Positions 10,443 to 20,638 of a DNA stretch of 64,000 bases are shown here, piece by piece. Position numbers and translations under genes: made by a program. The notes beneath the pieces were generated by a model. It was given only the letters and a program-made list of their open reading frames with translations. It ran no database searches and had not been told where the DNA came from. Every line of letters starts with the position of its first letter. The stretch's first letter is position 1. This DNA is from Candidatus Altimarinota bacterium (lineage in GTDB: Bacteria; Patescibacteriota; Gracilibacteria; BD1-5; UBA6164). The DNA lies in contig CALREY010000003.1 of NCBI GenBank assembly GCA_943356435.1, positions 1 through 64,000 on the forward strand, written 5' to 3'.

Positions 10443-10717
10443 ATTTGTATAGTAATGTATATAATGTATATATACACTATATACGGTTTATATATATTTG
10501 CAAATTTATTTTTTATTTTCTTTGGTATTTATAACTTTATCGCTATATTATGAGTAAATATTGTTTTTATAATTATCTAGAAAGTATATACATGAAATAC
10601 TTTAGAATATTATAAATGTAAGATTAATGTAAGAAAATGGAATTTTAGTATGTAAATATATTTTGAATATATTTGTTTATATGTATAGTCTTTGTATTAA
10701 TAATTAACATAATATGT

Positions 10718-11779
10718 ATGAAACTAAAAAATAAATTTATAAATACAATAATAATTTGAAGTATATTTTTTATTTTTTCGTTATCATTTTGATGAGTTAT
10801 TTCATTAAATAATGATAAAATAAATAATTTTTGGGCAGTAAAAGATATTCGTATTGCATGATGATTTAAAGCTTTTGCAGATGACGACGATGATGATTGA
10901 TATTATGAAGATGAGAGTGATGACGAAGATGATTATTATGAGAGAAAATCTAGAAGAAATAGTAGAAATAATTCTACGACAACAACAACTACCACTAATA
11001 ATAGTAGTACTTCAAATACTACTTCATCTAATACACAAACAAAAACTGTTTGTAAAACTGTATATGATACAGTAACTACTGCATCATGACAATCAGTTCA
11101 AGAACCAAGACAAGTATGTGAAACTGTAGATGCTAATACAGCAACTACTACAAATACAATTCAAGAACCAGCTAAAACTCAGAATATTCAAAATAAATAT
11201 ACAACAATAACTGAACAACAAAAAGTTACACTAAAGGATAATTTTAAAAAAGTAGAAGATTTATTAAATAAAAAACATTCTAATGATTTTTTGAAACTTA
11301 CTATATTTAAAAAATTGGATAAAGTAATTGATGAAAAAATTTCTAGTCTAAAAAATTCTAGCGATACATTAAAAGATAAAAAAATACAATTATTTACAGA
11401 AATGAAAACATTGATAAATGATAAAATACTTTTATATTCAGAATCAACAAAAATATTAAAGCAAAAGGCATTAGCAGATGCTAAATTGGCAGCTGAACAA
11501 AAAAAGGCACAAGAAGAAGCACAAAGAATAGCAGCAGCTAAAGCTGCTGCAGATGCACAAGTACAAGCAGCTGCTCAAAAATCTGCACAAGATAAAGCAA
11601 ATGCATTAGCAGCGCAACAAAAAGCTGAAGCAGCACAAAAGGCTGCTCAACAAAAGGCAGCTCAAGCGGCAGCAGCTCAAAAAGCAGCAGCTGCAAAGGC
11701 TCAAGCAGATGCCGCAGCTAAAGCCGCAGCACAAAAAGCTGCAGCAGCTAAAGCTACTACTACAACGAAAGCAAGTTAA
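10718..11779 (+). CDS. Membrane-anchored TolA-like Ala/Lys/Gln-rich protein
   Basis: This is a 353-aa protein. An N-terminal hydrophobic segment (NTIIIGSIFFIFSLSFWGVI) acts as signal or anchor. It is followed by an extremely acidic Asp/Tyr/Glu patch, a Thr/Asn/Ser-rich linker with two similar Cys-containing stretches (TVCKTVYDTVTTASGQ and RQVCETVDANTA), a helical segment, and a long low-complexity Ala-Gln-Lys helix resembling TolA domain II. Only the part from 11291 is open under the standard code, because TGA-Gly codons interrupt the rest. It is probably an exported or periplasm-spanning protein. No catalytic motif is visible. A small lipoprotein gene follows 21 nt later. Confidence 0.75.
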
Positions 11780-11800
11780 TACTTAATTAAGATTTAATTA

Positions 11801-11974
11801 ATGAAAAAAATACTTTTTTTAATCGCTCTATGTATTTTGTGATCATGTGAAATTGATACCAGTTTTGATGATGAAAATAATGATTCAGATGATATAAATT
11901 TAATAGATAAAGTATGAAAACAGTCTTTAGATAAAGCAATAGAAGTATATGATACAAAGACAAAAGCAAGTTAG
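11801..11974 (+). CDS. Small lipoprotein
   Basis: This 57-aa ORF has a signal peptide ending in the lipobox LGSC (MKKILFLIALCILGSC), in which the Gly is a TGA codon. The mature peptide is about 42 residues, acidic and hydrophilic, and ends TKTKAS. The last residues KAS match the end of the TolA-like protein just upstream (TTTTKAS). The gene is likely co-transcribed with that upstream gene. Function unknown. Confidence 0.7.
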
Positions 11975-11991
11975 ATTAGTTTTTTAATTTT

Positions 11992-12094
11992 CATAACTCA
12001 CCCTTGAATTCCCTCTCGCACGCCAGAGAGGGAGGCTCATAAAATTGCAGCCCCTTTATCTTAAGTAAGAGAAAGGATTCAGGATAGAGTTATG
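11992..12094. repeat. MITE-like element with CATAACTC/GAGTTATG ends
   Basis: The ends CATAACTCA...AGAGTTATG are inverted repeats. The right half (AAGTAAGAGAAAGGATTCAGGAT) is the same as one arm of the perfect 60-bp palindrome at 36850-36909. The GC-rich centre CCTCTCGCACGCCAGAGAGG forms an internal hairpin. Confidence 0.7.
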
Positions 12095-12137
12095 ATTATT
12101 TTATTATTAATTTTTTATTATTATTTTAAAAATATTT

Positions 12138-13817
12138 ATGATTAACCTTCTAAAGAAAAATATTATTTTGATATTAAATATATTTTTTTGATTGACTATT
12201 TTACCATTACTTTTTGTTATTAGTGTAGTAAATATAGAAAATATATATCAATTAAATTTTTCAGATATTTATACATCGGTATATTTTTTGTACCTTTTTT
12301 TATGAATTATCTGATTGTTTTTACTAAGGATTTTCAAGATAAACAACGATTTAGTAAATGAAGAATTATTATATACAATTAAACAAGTAGTATTAATAAC
12401 ATTATTAGTAGTACCTAGTTTTCTAATAAATCATAATTTCCTACATGCTCACTTATGAGAATCAAATCTGTATTTGAGATCATACTGAAAAATTGCTTTT
12501 GTATTTTTTGCTCTAGCTTTATCAATTAGTCCAATCCTGAAATTTATAAAAAATTCTAAATTAAGAGATATATTAATACTATCTAGAAAAGTATTTGGTA
12601 TATTATCGTTTATTTTCTTTTTTAAGCATTGATTAGAGTATTTCGCTACAGAATATATTTATCAAGTAAAACAATTAAAAACAACATATCTATGATATGT
12701 AAGTAAAAATATGTTGGTCAGATTTGATGCTCTGAGCTGACTTATAGCTGGTATCATGATGCTACTATTAGGAATAACTTCTAATAAATTCAGTGTTAAA
12801 CTTCTGACTTGAAAATGATGGAAAAAATTGCAATCACTTGTATTTCCTGCATTTTTGATAAGTGTTATACATATTGCTTTTGCTTCTAGATTCGATAATT
12901 TTTATACATTTTTATTTGTATTTGTTATATGAGTTAGAACATTAGCATACTTTGCAAATAACAATAAAGAAACAACAAAAACGGATAAAGCTACTACTAA
13001 ATATATATGTGTACCTTGTGGATATATATATGATGAAAGTAAATGAGATCCTGATTCTGGAATAATACCTGGAACAAAATTCGAAGATATTCCAGATGAT
13101 TGGTATTGTCCTGTATGTTGAGTAGGTAAATCTGATTTCGAACCATATTATGACGATGAAAATACTATTTTTGGTTGATATTTATGACAAGTTGTTGGCT
13201 ATAATATGCTTACAAATGATGTATTAGAATTGGTATTAAAAGTAGATAATATTGTTAAGGTACTGAAATGACAATATGCTATATTGTTATTAAATGACTT
13301 TGATTGAGATTTCTCTAGAGCTTATTCGATAGTTTCATCAGCAAATAACACACTAACATTTTGAATTAAATTAAGTGATACAGGTAGATGATGAAGAGTT
13401 TTGAAGAATATAAAAATATGAGAAACTATAAAAGTTAAGTGAATATATGGACAATTTTTATTAAAAGAAACTACAAATCCAAAAGTATTTATAGCTACAT
13501 GAACAGGTTTATCTCCTATCATGAATATGTTATCAGATAAATTAGCTTCTATGAATAATTATTTATTTATATGAGCACAAACACAAAAAGATTTGTTCTA
13601 CTTAGATAAAATAAATAGTATAGAAAATCTAAGTGTAAATATATATATTTCTAGAGAGCAAACAGAAAAATACAATAATTGAAGAATAGATTTAACGAAG
13701 TTTACTTTTAGTCCTGAAACAGAATTCTATATCTGTTGAAATCCTTGAGTAGTAGCTTCTACAAAAGAATACTTACATGCAGCTTGATTCCAAAATATAT
13801 ATCTAGAAAAATTTTAA
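12138..13817 (+). CDS. Three-domain electron-transfer fusion: ferric-reductase-like membrane domain, rubredoxin, ferredoxin reductase
   Basis: This is a 559-aa protein with TGA read as Gly. Residues 1 to about 280 form six or more membrane helices with His residues suited to haem binding (HNFLHAHLG, FFKHGLEYF, VIHIAFASRF), as in the ferric reductase/MsrQ/NOX group. Residues about 290-345 are a complete rubredoxin with both iron-binding pairs (CVPCGYIYDE and WYCPVCGVGK). The C-terminal part is a ferredoxin-NADP reductase module with RAYSIVS (flavin), GIYGQF, ATGTGLSPIMNM (nucleotide) and YICGNPG. It should pass electrons from NAD(P)H through flavin and rubredoxin to haem across the membrane. 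An ApbE flavin transferase gene follows closely. I do not know this exact domain order as a named protein. Confidence 0.88.
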
Positions 13818-13833
13818 TTAATAATAAATATTT

Positions 13834-13962
13834 ATGCAAAAATTTTCAATAATTTTAACTATAATATTATTAACAGCAGTATTTATATACTCTATGAATG
13901 TATTGTCAGATAATAATAAATGTACTTGAGTCAGAGTTTTTGATTGTGAGAAAGGAAAATAG
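13834..13962 (+). CDS. Small secreted or membrane peptide
   Basis: This 42-aa ORF starts 16 nt after the electron-transfer fusion. It has a hydrophobic N-terminal helix (FSIILTIILLTAVFIYS) and a short tail containing two cysteines (NNKCTGVRVFDCEKGK). One Gly is TGA. Its position between the reductase and apbE genes suggests a small partner of that system. It could also be non-coding. Confidence 0.5.
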
Positions 13963-13970
13963 AAATACAT

Positions 13971-14009
13971 ACCCCTTCCCCCTGCTGGGACTTCCCCTGG
14001 TAGGGGCAG
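13971..14009. repeat. Short GC-rich palindromic repeat
   Basis: ACCCCTTCCCCCTGCTGGGA...CCTGGTAGGGGC forms a hairpin in the reductase-apbE gap. It is closely related to the left half of the element at 45269-45381 (CCCCTGCGGGGACTTCCCCTGG). Confidence 0.6.
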
Positions 14010-14034
14010 AAATAATTAATTGATAGATGAAAGA

Positions 14035-14928
14035 ATGCAATATACTAGAGAACAATATTTGATGTGAACTGATGTGACAGTTACAATTAATGCAAATGTA
14101 AATCCAGTAGATGATATCTACAATACATTTGCTCTTTTTTATTCGCTTGAAAAAGAATTCACTAGATTTTCTGAAAAATCAGATTTAAGCATATTGAATA
14201 AAAACAAGGAATACGAAGTAAGTAATAGATTTGTAAAAGTATTAGAATTATCTAAAGAATTATATAATGATACAGAAAAATATTTCAATCCACTTATAAA
14301 TATATCAAATATATGATATTCTTCAGATTTTTGAAAATGAGTGTTTGAAAAAACAGATGTAGTACAAAATCTAGAACTTGATAAAATAACAATTCTATGA
14401 AATTTTGTCTGTTTGAAAGATGGTCAAAAATTGGATTTCGGATGAGTGGTGAAATGATATGCAGTAGATTTGGCAACTGAGTATTTGAAATCTAAATGAT
14501 ATACTGACTTCATCATAAATGCCTGATGAGATATATATCTATCATGAAATAACAAAAATGGAAAAACTCCAGTAGTAGCAATAGATAGTCCATTTAACAA
14601 GGATGAAATATTTGCAACACTAGAGCTAAAAGATATGTCTATATCTACTTCATGAACATATAAGAGAAAGTGGAATATAGAAGAAAAACAATACAATCAT
14701 ATACTCAATCCAATCTCAAATACTAATAACAATGAAATAATAAGTATTTCTATTATTCATGATAAATGCTACTTAGCAGATGCATATGCTACTACATGTA
14801 TAGCAATGTGAATAGAAAAATCACTACAATTCTTATCTGAGAAAAATATAGACTGAGTAATAATATGAAGTGATGGAAAGCTATATCAAACAATATGAAT
14901 GAGTAAATATAATTTCGAGATAGTGTAG
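14035..14928 (+). CDS. apbE: ApbE family FAD:protein FMN transferase
   Basis: This is a 297-aa protein with TGA read as Gly. The ApbE hallmarks appear in order: MGTDVTVTI near the N-terminus, KLDFGGVVKGYAVDLA, DFIINAGGDIYLSG, SISTSGTYKRKW, HILNPIS and the late DAYATTCIAMG segment. ApbE uses FAD to attach FMN covalently to Ser/Thr of exported redox proteins, with Mg2+ bound by the DAYATT-type aspartate (family knowledge). No obvious lipobox or long signal is present, so it may act inside the cell or be exported by another route. Its position after the reductase-rubredoxin fusion suggests it flavinylates a partner of that chain, but no clear flavinylation motif was found in the window. Confidence 0.9.
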
Positions 14929-14931
14929 GAT

Positions 14932-15069
14932 CACCCCCTACCCCCTCCTTAGTAATGTGTACTTTGATTCTATCCCATCCCCTCGTACCTCGGGACTTCC
15001 CTTGGAAAGGGAAGAAAAATTTGTTTCTCCCTTTTTAAAAGGGAGTACCCCGCAAGGGGGGAGGGATTA
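14932..15069. repeat. Composite GC-rich MITE remnants
   Basis: This stretch contains CCCCTACCCCCTCCTT, then CCCATCCCCTCGTACCTCGG with CTTGGAAAGG. It ends with TTTCTCCCTTTTTAAAAGGG, AGTACCCCGCAAGGGGGGAG and GGATTAG, which equals the right end of the 200-bp element at 39050-39249. At least two element families seem fused. Confidence 0.7.
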
Positions 15070-15078
15070 GTATCTCAC

Positions 15079-15486
15079 CTACCCAAAATAATTAAATAAT
15101 TTAGTGATTATTGATGTTTTATGTGATCTGAATTGTCTTTGTTTTGTATAATCTTTAAGTAATTGATTAGTATTTATAAGCCATTTTGTTTCTTTGTAGT
15201 GTTTTGTTCTGTATCATAAAATCATAAGTATATCTAGGTTGTAATATGTTTGAGTTTTGTCTTTTGCTATATTATATTTCTTTTTTATATTTTTCTTTAG
15301 TTCTTTTTTTCTGTCTGATAATAGATTAGATATTTCTTTTTTGATTTGTGTTTTTGTAGTTCAGTATATATTAGCTATTTCCCTTTTAGTTAACCATATT
15401 TTTCATCATTCAAAAAGAGTCTTTATTTCTATGTTATCTATTTTTAGAATAAAGTTTCAGTTTATTTTTTCGTCTATATTTTTCAT
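15079..15486 (-). CDS. RhuM-like DNA-binding protein (paralogue 2)
   Basis: This is a 135-aa protein with TGA read as Gly. It has KIWLTKREIANIYGTTKTQI (helix-turn-helix-like) and the RhuM signature YYNLDILMILGYRTKHYKET, followed by a helix. It is clearly paralogous to the 139-aa protein at 10023-10442. The C-terminal DNA-invertase-like or catalytic parts seen in longer RhuM proteins are missing. It ends 9 nt from a MITE remnant. Confidence 0.7.
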
Positions 15487-15630
15487 CTGTAAAATATTAT
15501 TTATTAAAAGTGAATTTATATTAACCATATATTAGGTATTTTTCAAATATCTTTTTTTATTTGTGTAAATATTTTGTGAATTAGTTTTTATCAATTTACA
15601 TACCATAACCTAAACCCAAACGAGGAAACA

Positions 15631-15676
15631 GCCCCCCTGCCTTTCAGGCATTCCCCTCCTTACTAAGGAGGGGAAA
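15631..15676. repeat. GC-rich double-hairpin repeat
   Basis: CCCCCCTGCCTTTCAGGCA followed by TTCCCCTCCTTACTAAGGAG makes two small stems. It is related to the elements at 20542-20580, 53493-53588 and 57575-57669 (CCCCCTGTCCTTCGGACAT plus CCCTTATTAAGGG). Confidence 0.65.
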
Positions 15677-15690
15677 ATACTAAAGTAAAA

Positions 15691-15716
15691 AAAGTTTAGA
15701 ATTAATTCTAAACTTT
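15691..15716 (-). terminator. Terminator of the aldehyde dehydrogenase transcript
   Basis: The palindrome AAAGTTTAGAATT / AATTCTAAACTTT is followed on the minus strand by TTTTTTACTTTAG, downstream of the dehydrogenase stop. Confidence 0.75.
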
Positions 15717-15720
15717 ATAC

Positions 15721-15824
15721 AAATGGCTGAAGCCATCTGTTGACATTAGCTTTCTGTGACTGGTTAAGTCTATTTGTTGTTACGCAAATGGCTAAAGCCA
15801 TCTGTTGACATAATTATTCTGTGA
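15721..15824. repeat. Two 39-bp direct repeats
   Basis: AAATGGCTGAAGCCATCTGTTGACA...TTTCTGTGA at 15721-15759 recurs at 15786-15824 with a few changes, period 65 bp. Each copy holds a short hairpin (ATGGCT/AGCCAT). They lie between the dehydrogenase stop and its terminator, so they are transcribed in the 3' UTR. Confidence 0.75.
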
Positions 15825-15828
15825 TTAT

Positions 15829-17193
15829 TTAATACACCACTACTTTTTTATTTGTGAATGATTTTAGTCATTCTGCTCAATTTTCTTTTCAGTATCATGA
15901 ATTTTTTACTCATCAGAATGGTAGATGTGGTTTTGATCATGCTGGTGCATTGATGAATATCATTCATCATTCTAGTTTTGATGCTACTTGTTTGCATTGT
16001 TCTATATCATCACCATATACTACTGCTGATAGTCATAAATCGCTATCATTCGCTATTCTGATAGATTCTTCTATACTTGATGATTTTATTATATTCATTA
16101 CTGGTCAAAATGTTTCTTCTTTGTAGCAAGTCATATCTTTAGTCACATCAGCTAGCACAGTCGGAGCATAAAATTGTCATTTATCTCATATTATTTTTCA
16201 TCATGTGATTAGTCTAGCTCACTCTCATATTGATTTTTGTACTTGATTATCTAATTCTTGCACTAGACTCTGTTTAGCTAATGGTGGTATTTGAGTTGTC
16301 TTATCCATTGGGTCTCATACTACTAGATTTGACATATATTTTCATATTTCAGTTACGAAATTGTCATAGTGTTTTTCTAGTATTATAAATCTCTTTGAAG
16401 AATTACATTTTTGTCATCCATTTGCTATACGACAAGCTGTTGCATCTGCTACCATTTTCGCTGTATCACTATGGTCTAGTAATACAAATGCATCGTTTCA
16501 TCATAGCTCTAACACACTTGGTTTCAAGTATTTTCAAGCTAAAGCACCTATTGTTCTACCTGCAGCTTCTCAACCTGTTAGATTTATTCATCTGATGTGT
16601 TTATTTGCGATTACATATTCAGATTTCGATGCTGATATAAACAAGTTCGTATATATTCATATTGGAAATCAAGCATCTATAAAGAATTTCTCTAGTTGCT
16701 CTGCACACATTGGTACATTTGAAGCATGTTTGTATACTACTGTATTTCCAGCTATTATATTTGCTATTGCTGCTCTAAGTATTTGATTGTATGGGAAATT
16801 CCAAGGTCAAATACCAAATATGACTCCAAGTGGATCGTAGATATATTTCCCATTAGTTCCATATTCTGTGAATTCTTCATCTTTTAATATTCTTCCTGCA
16901 TTCTCCCCATACCATCTCACTAAGTTAACTGTAGAGTTCATTCATGCTAATGATGCATTATACAGCATTCACATCTCAATAGTTTGAAGTCTAGCGTATT
17001 TCTCCATATCTGCTTCTATCACATCTGCTAGTTTGAGAAACAATACTTTTCTATCTTCGAAACTAGTGTCTTTCCACTGCAAAAATGCTTCATGAGCAAG
17101 AGCTATTTTCTCATCTATTATTTCATCTGTAAATAGCTCATACTCAGTATTTAATTCCAAATTGTAAGGATTAATTGATTGTATTTTTGTCAT
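15829..17193 (-). CDS. Aldehyde dehydrogenase (succinate-semialdehyde dehydrogenase-like)
   Basis: This is a 454-aa NAD(P)-dependent aldehyde dehydrogenase with TGA read as Gly. Features in order are the Rossmann region with [29 protein letters not shown], the catalytic-Glu motif [14 protein letters not shown], the catalytic-Cys motif [24 protein letters not shown], and the C-terminal LPFGGVKNSGYGKENG. It best resembles the short SSADH/GabD-like group that lacks a long N-terminal extension. It would oxidise an aldehyde to an acid, but the substrate is not determined by sequence. The ATG at 17193 lies 12 nt after the ftsK stop, so the two genes may be co-transcribed. Confidence 0.9.
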
Positions 17194-17204
17194 TTTTTTA
17201 ATTA

Positions 17205-19427
17205 TTACTCAACATATACTTCCCTTGGTTTACTACCATTACTAGGTCATACAACTCATAATTCTTCTAATATATCTAGTACTTTAGCAGCACGAGCATA
17301 TCATAGTCATAATTTTCTTTGTATTAATGAAGTACTTCATTTTTTTGATTCTTTTACTATTGCTATAGCTTTTTCTATTATTTCTGGATCTTCGTCTTGT
17401 TCTCATTTATAATTCTCCATTATACTTCATTCTAGATTTGATTTACCATTTACGATTTCTGGTATTTGTAGATTGTTCAACATATCTGGGTCTATAGTCA
17501 GTTTCAATTTGTTAACTACAGCTTCTACTTCAGCAGTTTCTACGAATACTCATTGTACTCTTTCTGGCTCTATTGCTCCAGTAGGGTTGTACAACATATC
17601 TCATCTACCTAGTAAGTCTTCAGCTCCAGCTTGGTCTATAACAGTTCTAGAATCTATTTGCGATGCAACTGTAAATGCTATTCTAGATGGTACATTTGCT
17701 TTGATTAATCATGTGATTACATCTACAGATGGTCTTTGAGTAGCGATTATCAAGTGCATTCATACAGCTCTAGCCATTTGAGCTATTCTAGCAATAGATG
17801 CTTCTACTTCTTTTTTGTTTCAGCTCATCATCAAGTCAGCCAACTCATCTATAATCATGATAATATATGGTAGACGGTCGTCTTTTCACATCTTTTCATT
17901 GTATTCTTTTAGATTTCTAGCATTTACCTTAGTTGCTAAATCATATCTTCTAATCATTTCTGCTACACACCATTTCAGTGCATTCAGTGCTTTATCTGGA
18001 TTTGTGATTACTGGTGTCAGTAAGTGAGGTATACCATTGTAAACAGATAACTCTACTCTTTTTGGATCTACCATTATCATCTTTAATTCACTAGGTGAAA
18101 ATTTGTACAATAACGAAATGATGAAACCATTCATTCATACAGATTTTCAACTCGCAGTTTGTCATGCTACTAGTAAATGTGGCATTTTCACTAAATCACC
18201 TACTACTATATTTCCACTTACATCTTTTCAGATTGCTAGAGGGATTTCTATATCTTTTGAATTAAATACTTTTGAGCCTATTACTTCTTTCAATCATACA
18301 GTTTGTCTGTTAGAATTCGGTACTTCTATACCTACTACACCAAGTCCTGGAATAGGTGCTTGTATTCTGATAGATTTAGCATGTAGTGCTAGAGCCAAGT
18401 CTTTTTTCAAGTTTTCTATTCTTTGTAATTTTACTCATTCTTTTGGAGCTAATCTATATTGTATAACTGTTGGTCATACTCTATATCATTCCATACTTAC
18501 TTCTATCTTGAATTGTAACAATTTTTCTTCTATTTCTATTTCTTTTCTCCTGATTTCATTTTCATCATATTTTATTTTTCCTCATCTGTTTGATAATAGA
18601 TTTAGCTCTGGGAATTGCCAGTTTTTGAATTCTGGATTTCTGATAATATGCTCTTCTATTTCATGTGCTTTATCATCTTCATCGTCATCATCTTTGCTAA
18701 ATAATCCTCATAGTATAGATGTTTCTTTTTTCTCTATTTTTATCTTTTTTGGTCTGTCTTTTATTTCTGTTATAGATAATTGTTCTTTTTGCTTCGACAA
18801 TGCTAATTGTTTTTTCTCTTCTTTTAGTTTCATCATCATATCATCTAGCTCTTTTTTCTTTTGGTCCATTCTCTCCTCCTTTTTTGTTTTTGGTGGAGTT
18901 ACTAACTCAGATTTGATACTATCTTTTATCTCGCTTACTTTAGGTGCTAATGCAAATAAACCATGCAAAAATTTAATAGGTTTAAATCTGAATAATATCA
19001 CAAGCGAGCTCAAAAATAACATAGAAAATGTAAATAATGTAGCTTCAGGTCACATAAGTGCTTCAATAGTAAAATATACATTGAAATACCCACTATAAAA
19101 ACCGCTATCATGAAAATATCATATAATAGTAGTAAGAGAAACTAGATATATAAATAAACCAATTAATCTAAATAAATTGAATTCTAGAGTAGTATTTTTT
19201 ATCATAAAAAATGATAATAACAAAACTACAGGCGAAAATATAAATTGATAATATTGTCAGAACAATAAATCAAGCGAACTAAATAAATAAGCTCATATAG
19301 TAGATTCAGGTGTAGCTATCAATGAAAGCACTCAAAAAAACACAAAAAAAGTAACTGCAAAATACTTCTTCATGTCCTGAGTAATATGAAAACCGGCACT
19401 TTTCTTGTATTTTTTCTTTGGTGGCAC
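17205..19427 (-). CDS. ftsK: DNA translocase FtsK/SpoIIIE
   Basis: This is a 740-aa protein with TGA read as Gly. The N-terminal part has four or more membrane helices and is followed by a charged linker. The motor domain shows Walker A (LLVAGQTASGKSV), the [18 protein letters not shown] segment, Walker B ([14 protein letters not shown]), [20 protein letters not shown] and the conserved RVQGVFV. The C-terminal gamma winged helix is present ([20 protein letters not shown]). FtsK pumps chromosomal DNA through the division septum. The start is GTG at 19427, the best in-frame initiator before PPKKKYKKS; the RBS is weak. The linker is short compared with E. coli FtsK. Confidence 0.93.
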
Positions 19428-19524
19428 TGTTTATAATTTTTAAATGATAATTTATTTTTTGTAATATACTTATTTTTTGTATTTAATCAATCAAAAAAGA
19501 GAGAAAAAAGAAAAATAAATTCTC

Positions 19525-19552
19525 TTGACAATTGATAAATAATATGTAATAT
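19525..19552 (+). promoter_or_regulatory. Promoter of the MshEN-like gene
   Basis: TTGACA and TAATAT are separated by 16 bp, with TATG immediately before the -10 box (extended -10), 33 nt from the ATG at 19585. Confidence 0.7.
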
Positions 19553-19584
19553 ATAATATATATTTAATAAATAAATAATATTAT

Positions 19585-20127
19585 ATGTCAAACGATAGTG
19601 ATTTATACGAAGAGATTTCAAAACATCAAATAGTTAAATGAATATATTTACATAATGATAGTGATTTGAATGTTGATTTGGGAATCCAATTTTTACCTGA
19701 GTTTGAATTACTAGTAAATGGTTCTAAAATGAAAGTATGAGAAATACTTGTAGCTTCAAAAATAATTACTCTAGATGATTTGAATAAAAAACTAGTATCT
19801 CAAAGTAGAATAGAGAAATCTACATGAATCAAACCTAGAATATTAGACTTGGTTTATTGAAATGAATTCGATGAAAAAATAGATTTCTTAGTGACTAATC
19901 ATAGAGAATTATTATTATGAGAGAAATTGATAAAGGCTTGAATAATAGATACAAAAATATTATTTTCTATTTTGTTAGCTCAAAAAAAATCACCAAATTT
20001 ATTATTCTGAGAAATATTATTAAAACATACAGGTTACAATCATAATGTAATAAAATTTTTAGAAAATTGTGGTTATTTGACTTATGAAGAATTAGAAGTA
20101 CAAGAAGTTAATACTCATGCATTTTAA
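19585..20127 (+). CDS. MshEN-like domain protein
   Basis: This is a 180-aa protein with TGA read as Gly. Two segments resemble the MshEN/GspE N-terminal fold (VGEILVASKIITLDDLNKKL and LGEKLIKAGIIDTKILFSIL, the latter followed by LLFGEILLKHTGY). In secretion and pilus ATPases this fold binds c-di-GMP or the partner platform protein. No ATPase domain follows, so this is a stand-alone adaptor or sensor. It might work with a type IV pilus such as that suggested by the pilin at the left end. The assignment rests on motif resemblance only. Confidence 0.6.
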
Positions 20128-20128
20128 C

Positions 20129-20163
20129 AAAGACACTTTTGCAATATTTTGCAAAAGTGTCTT
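20129..20163. terminator. Bidirectional terminator between convergent genes
   Basis: The long stem AAGACACTTTTGCAA / TTGCAAAAGTGTCTT is followed by ATTTTTT. It lies between the plus-strand gene ending at 20127 and the minus-strand gene ending at 20162. Confidence 0.85.
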
Positions 20164-20515
20164 ATTTTTTCCCTCATAACTCTATCCATTCTATGAGTCC
20201 ATTTTCTAGTATACCACTATATGCGAAATCTATCCCTTTTGAGATGTAGATTTCTTTTTTTGTATTATTATTTTTTATGTTTTCATATTCTTCTATTCAT
20301 TTCAATTCCTTTACAATTTCTAGATAATCTCACCAATACTTATCTCTAAGTAGATCAATAGTAAATCACTCATAATATGTACCTACTCTCCCCGTAATAA
20401 TATAATTCTCCAATGTAATCAATTCGTAAATATATTGCACATATTGTTTATCAGAGTACGATTTCCCTGCCACTTTTGACTCTATATAGTTACTAGTTTC
20501 TCTTTGTAGTATCAT
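20162..20515 (-). CDS. Hypothetical protein downstream of a SAM-I riboswitch
   Basis: This is a 117-aa protein with TGA read as Gly. It is soluble, mildly acidic and rich in Tyr, Glu and Ile (YSDKQYVQYIYELITLENYI, RVGTYYEGFTIDLLRDKYWG, GIDFAYSGILENGLIEWIEL). I do not recognise the family, and there is no signal peptide or membrane helix. A SAM-I riboswitch with its terminator lies 83-222 nt upstream on the same strand and nothing else intervenes except a small repeat. The gene may therefore be SAM-responsive and linked to methionine, SAM or sulfur metabolism. Confidence 0.7.
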
Positions 20516-20541
20516 AATATAATAAATTAAAAAATAATAGT

Positions 20542-20580
20542 ATCCCCCTGTCTTTCAGACATCCCCCTTGATAAGGGGGA
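20542..20580. repeat. GC-rich double-hairpin repeat
   Basis: ATCCCCCTGTCTTTCAGACA followed by TCCCCCTTGATAAGGGGGA belongs to the same family as the elements at 53493, 57575 and 15631. It lies between the riboswitch terminator and the gene it would control. Confidence 0.7.
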
Positions 20581-20597
20581 AAATTTATATACAAATT

Positions 20598-20631
20598 AAA
20601 AGACAATACTGCTAAAACAGGATTGTCTTTT
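20598..20631 (-). terminator. Intrinsic terminator of the SAM riboswitch
   Basis: On the minus strand the stem AAAAGACAAT / ATTGTCTTTT has a 14-nt loop and is followed by a T-rich stretch, directly after the aptamer. This is the usual expression platform for transcriptional control by SAM. Confidence 0.75.
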
Positions 20632-20638
20632 TGAAATG

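Noticed and set aside
18103-19098. 331-aa plus-strand ORF
   Set aside because: It is antisense to ftsK, which has clear motor motifs on the minus strand; Ser/Phe-rich composition is typical of a shadow frame.
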